From assembly GCA_025454975.1 (NCBI GenBank), contig JALONK010000012.1:1-64000 (forward strand): DNA of 64,000 nucleotides, written 5' to 3'. The notes beneath the pieces are model-generated. The model worked only from the letters and a program-made list of their open reading frames with translations, did not search any database and was not told the origin of the DNA. Positions within the stretch are counted from its first letter, which is position 1. Each line of letters begins with the position of its first letter. Source of the stretch: Bacteroidia bacterium. Lineage in GTDB: Bacteria; Bacteroidota; Bacteroidia; UKL13-3. The position numbers and the translations under genes are program-made. Positions 62,214 through 64,000 of this stretch are shown here, piece by piece.

Positions 62214-64000
62214 ATGTTGATTAAATACTTACCATTTGTTTTTGTGTGTTTGATTGTGGGTAAGTTATCTGCACAAATATCCTTTCCAAACACTTTACAG
62301 GCTATCAAAGTTGATGAGAATATTACACTTGATGGTAAACTAAATGAAGCGGTTTGGACACGAGCTAACCGCATAAGTAATTTTACCCAACGTGAGTTAA
62401 ATTTTAACGAACCAGCAACCGAACGTACGGAAGTAAGTATAGCCTACAATGAAAAATTTCTTTACATAGCCGTTTGGTGTTATGACAGTAATCCGGGTGC
62501 AATTATAGCCAAAGAACTAAGGCGGGATTTTAGTTATGATATTGATGATAACATCATCATTATTATTGATACTTATAATGACAAACGCAATGGTTTTATG
62601 TTTGTAACCAACCCAAATGGAGCAAGGGCCGATTTACAGGTGTTTAATAATGGAGGTTCTACCAATTTGTTTTGGAATGGTGTGTGGAATGTGAAAACTA
62701 CCCGTACCAATGAAGGCTGGTTTGCTGAATTTGAAATTCCACTTTACACTTTTAAATATAAAAATACTGATGAAGAGCAAAACTGGGGTTTAAACGTTGA
62801 ACGAAACATTCGGCATAAGCGAGAACAAGTTTGTTGGCAAGGGTGGAGTAGAAACAATCGTATTACGCAAGTAAACCAAGCCGGAACAATTCTTGGATTA
62901 AAAAATTTATCGCAAAACACATTTATAGAAATTAAGCCGTACACCATAGGAGGAAATCAGGTTAATACGCGCATGACCAACAACAATCAGCCGAATTGGA
63001 TAAGAAACAATCCGGTGCTTAATGCAGGTGGTGATATTAATACTTTGTTATCACCAACATATAGGTTAAACCTTACCTTTAATACCGATTTTGCCCAAGT
63101 TGAATCAGATCAACAACAAATTAACTTAACCCGATTTCAATTAAACTTTCCTGAATTGCGTGAATACTTTTTAGAAGGTGACGATTTTTTTAACATGGGC
63201 TTTGGAGGGAATCGAATTATACCATTTTATACCAGAAGAATAGGATCCGGTATTGGTGATACCACCAACGTGCCTATTATTGCAGGCGCTCGTTTATTAG
63301 GTAAAGAACAAAATAGTACCATTGGTTTGATGAGTATTCAAACCGACAGGCTTCAAGGTAATCCGTTAACAAATTATACCGTTGGAAGTATTAGACAAGA
63401 TGTTGGAAAACAAAGTGTAATAGGAGCAATGACGGTAAATAAAATTACAAATCAATATTGGCATTCTACTACAGGAGTAAATGGAAGGTATAGTACATCT
63501 AAGTTTCTTGGGAATAAGAACCTTGATATTGGAGGCGCATTTATTCAAACCTATAACAGCGATTCAGGTTTTCAACAGAAGTCGTATGCCTACCGCATGT
63601 TTGTAGCGTATTTAAATGATAAGTGGAATGTTTTTGCATCAACTCAAAAGAGTCCGGTAAATTTTAATCCTGAAGTTGGATTAATGACACGTGAAAATTT
63701 TAATGAATATTTTGCAGAAGTGGCCTATAAACCTCGTCCCAAAAACAGGTTAAAATGGATAAGGCAATTTGAATTTATTCCGGTAATGATTACTCAAACC
63801 AACTATGATGAAACCAATGCCATGCAAAGCTTTACTTATTCGTTACAGTTTTTAGGTTTTGATACACGTAAAGGCGAAAGTTTTAGAATGAGTTATAATA
63901 GAAGAGGCGAAGGATTAATCAATACATTTAAATTATTACGAATAATTCCAATTGAAGCAGGAAATTATTATTGGGATGAATGGAGTGTAGATATTAGGAC
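62214..64000 (+). CDS. DUF5916 / CBM9-like domain protein, cut by window end
   Basis: A partial gene open at 64000 (about 595 residues seen; the full protein would be some 750-850). Signal peptide residues 1-19 (ends KLSAQ). Residues 25-205 are a CBM9-like beta domain (IKVDENITLDGKLNEAVWTR, then YIAVWCYDSNPGAIIAKELR), and the rest is DUF5916 (NLTFNTDFAQVESDQQQINL, FPELREYFLEGDDFFNM) predicted to form an outer-membrane barrel. Bacteroidota members are poorly characterised. It follows the aldehyde dehydrogenase by 26 nt. Confidence 0.88.
   Translation, partial: MLIKYLPFVFVCLIVGKLSAQISFPNTLQAIKVDENITLDGKLNEAVWTRANRISNFTQRELNFNEPATERTEVSIAYNEKFLYIAVWCYDSNPGAIIAKELRRDFSYDIDDNIIIIIDTYNDKRNGFMFVTNPNGARADLQVFNNGGSTNLFWNGVWNVKTTRTNEGWFAEFEIPLYTFKYKNTDEEQNWGLNVERNIRHKREQVCWQGWSRNNRITQVNQAGTILGLKNLSQNTFIEIKPYTIGGNQVNTRMTNNNQPNWIRNNPVLNAGGDINTLLSPTYRLNLTFNTDFAQVESDQQQINLTRFQLNFPELREYFLEGDDFFNMGFGGNRIIPFYTRRIGSGIGDTTNVPIIAGARLLGKEQNSTIGLMSIQTDRLQGNPLTNYTVGSIRQDVGKQSVIGAMTVNKITNQYWHSTTGVNGRYSTSKFLGNKNLDIGGAFIQTYNSDSGFQQKSYAYRMFVAYLNDKWNVFASTQKSPVNFNPEVGLMTRENFNEYFAEVAYKPRPKNRLKWIRQFEFIPVMITQTNYDETNAMQSFTYSLQFLGFDTRKGESFRMSYNRRGEGLINTFKLLRIIPIEAGNYYWDEWSVDIR

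Overview
The window is bacterial, A/T-rich and almost certainly from the phylum Bacteroidota, probably Chitinophagales/Sphingobacteriia-like (a guess from gene content). The evidence is three proteins with type IX secretion (T9SS) type A C-terminal sorting domains, a T9SS plug protein, GSCFA, DUF1573, DUF2911, DUF4199, DUF5103 and DUF5916 families, an OmpA/PD40 lipoprotein-like protein, weak Shine-Dalgarno signals with several TTG/GTG starts, and repeated TAnnTTTG promoter elements. I see no rRNA, tRNA, CRISPR array or complete insertion sequence.

Layout. 1-1690 is a non-coding, T-rich block unlike the rest; it abuts the 3' end of a truncated T9SS cargo gene. 2.9-18 kb is mostly core genes: metallo-beta-lactamase-fold hydrolase, DUF5329, lpxB, a membrane-anchored coiled-coil protein, an OmpA/propeller gene with a membrane glycosyltransferase-like gene, DUF2911, FUSC transporter with a GNAT, a PAS histidine kinase, priA with a lipoprotein. 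18-24.7 kb holds a low-molecular-weight phosphatase, an MpaB-like protein and a very large secreted DUF11-type protein bracketed by two copies of a dispersed structured repeat, then a ClbS-like protein. 25-31 kb has VOC and SDR genes, a three-gene cluster (50-residue DPGSGS microprotein, unusual methyltransferase, membrane sulfatase-like protein) and phoH. 31-36 kb has GSCFA and a glycosyltransferase operon with DUF4199. 36-42.7 kb has a BtuF-like protein, EamA transporter, corrinoid adenosyltransferase, two serine hydrolases, a geranylgeranyl-reductase-type flavoprotein and an orphan response regulator. 42.9-48.7 kb is a full SUF iron-sulfur cluster locus (sufB, C, D, S, E and a DUF59 gene). 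48.8-64 kb has an M36 metallopeptidase, an orphan nuclease-like gene, an HtrA protease, DUF1573, an omega-amidase/aminotransferase pair, an ABC-F ATPase next to a T9SS plug gene, an aldehyde dehydrogenase and a DUF5916 gene cut by the window end.

How genes work together. The SUF genes form one assembly pathway. The aminotransferase and omega-amidase form a likely keto-acid/amide salvage pair. The BtuF-like and adenosyltransferase genes both point to cobalamin. The T9SS plug gene fits the T9SS cargo elsewhere in the window. The best candidate for an undescribed system is the microprotein-methyltransferase-sulfatase cluster at 26370-29372; the dispersed repeat pair and the odd first 1.7 kb are the most interesting non-coding signals.
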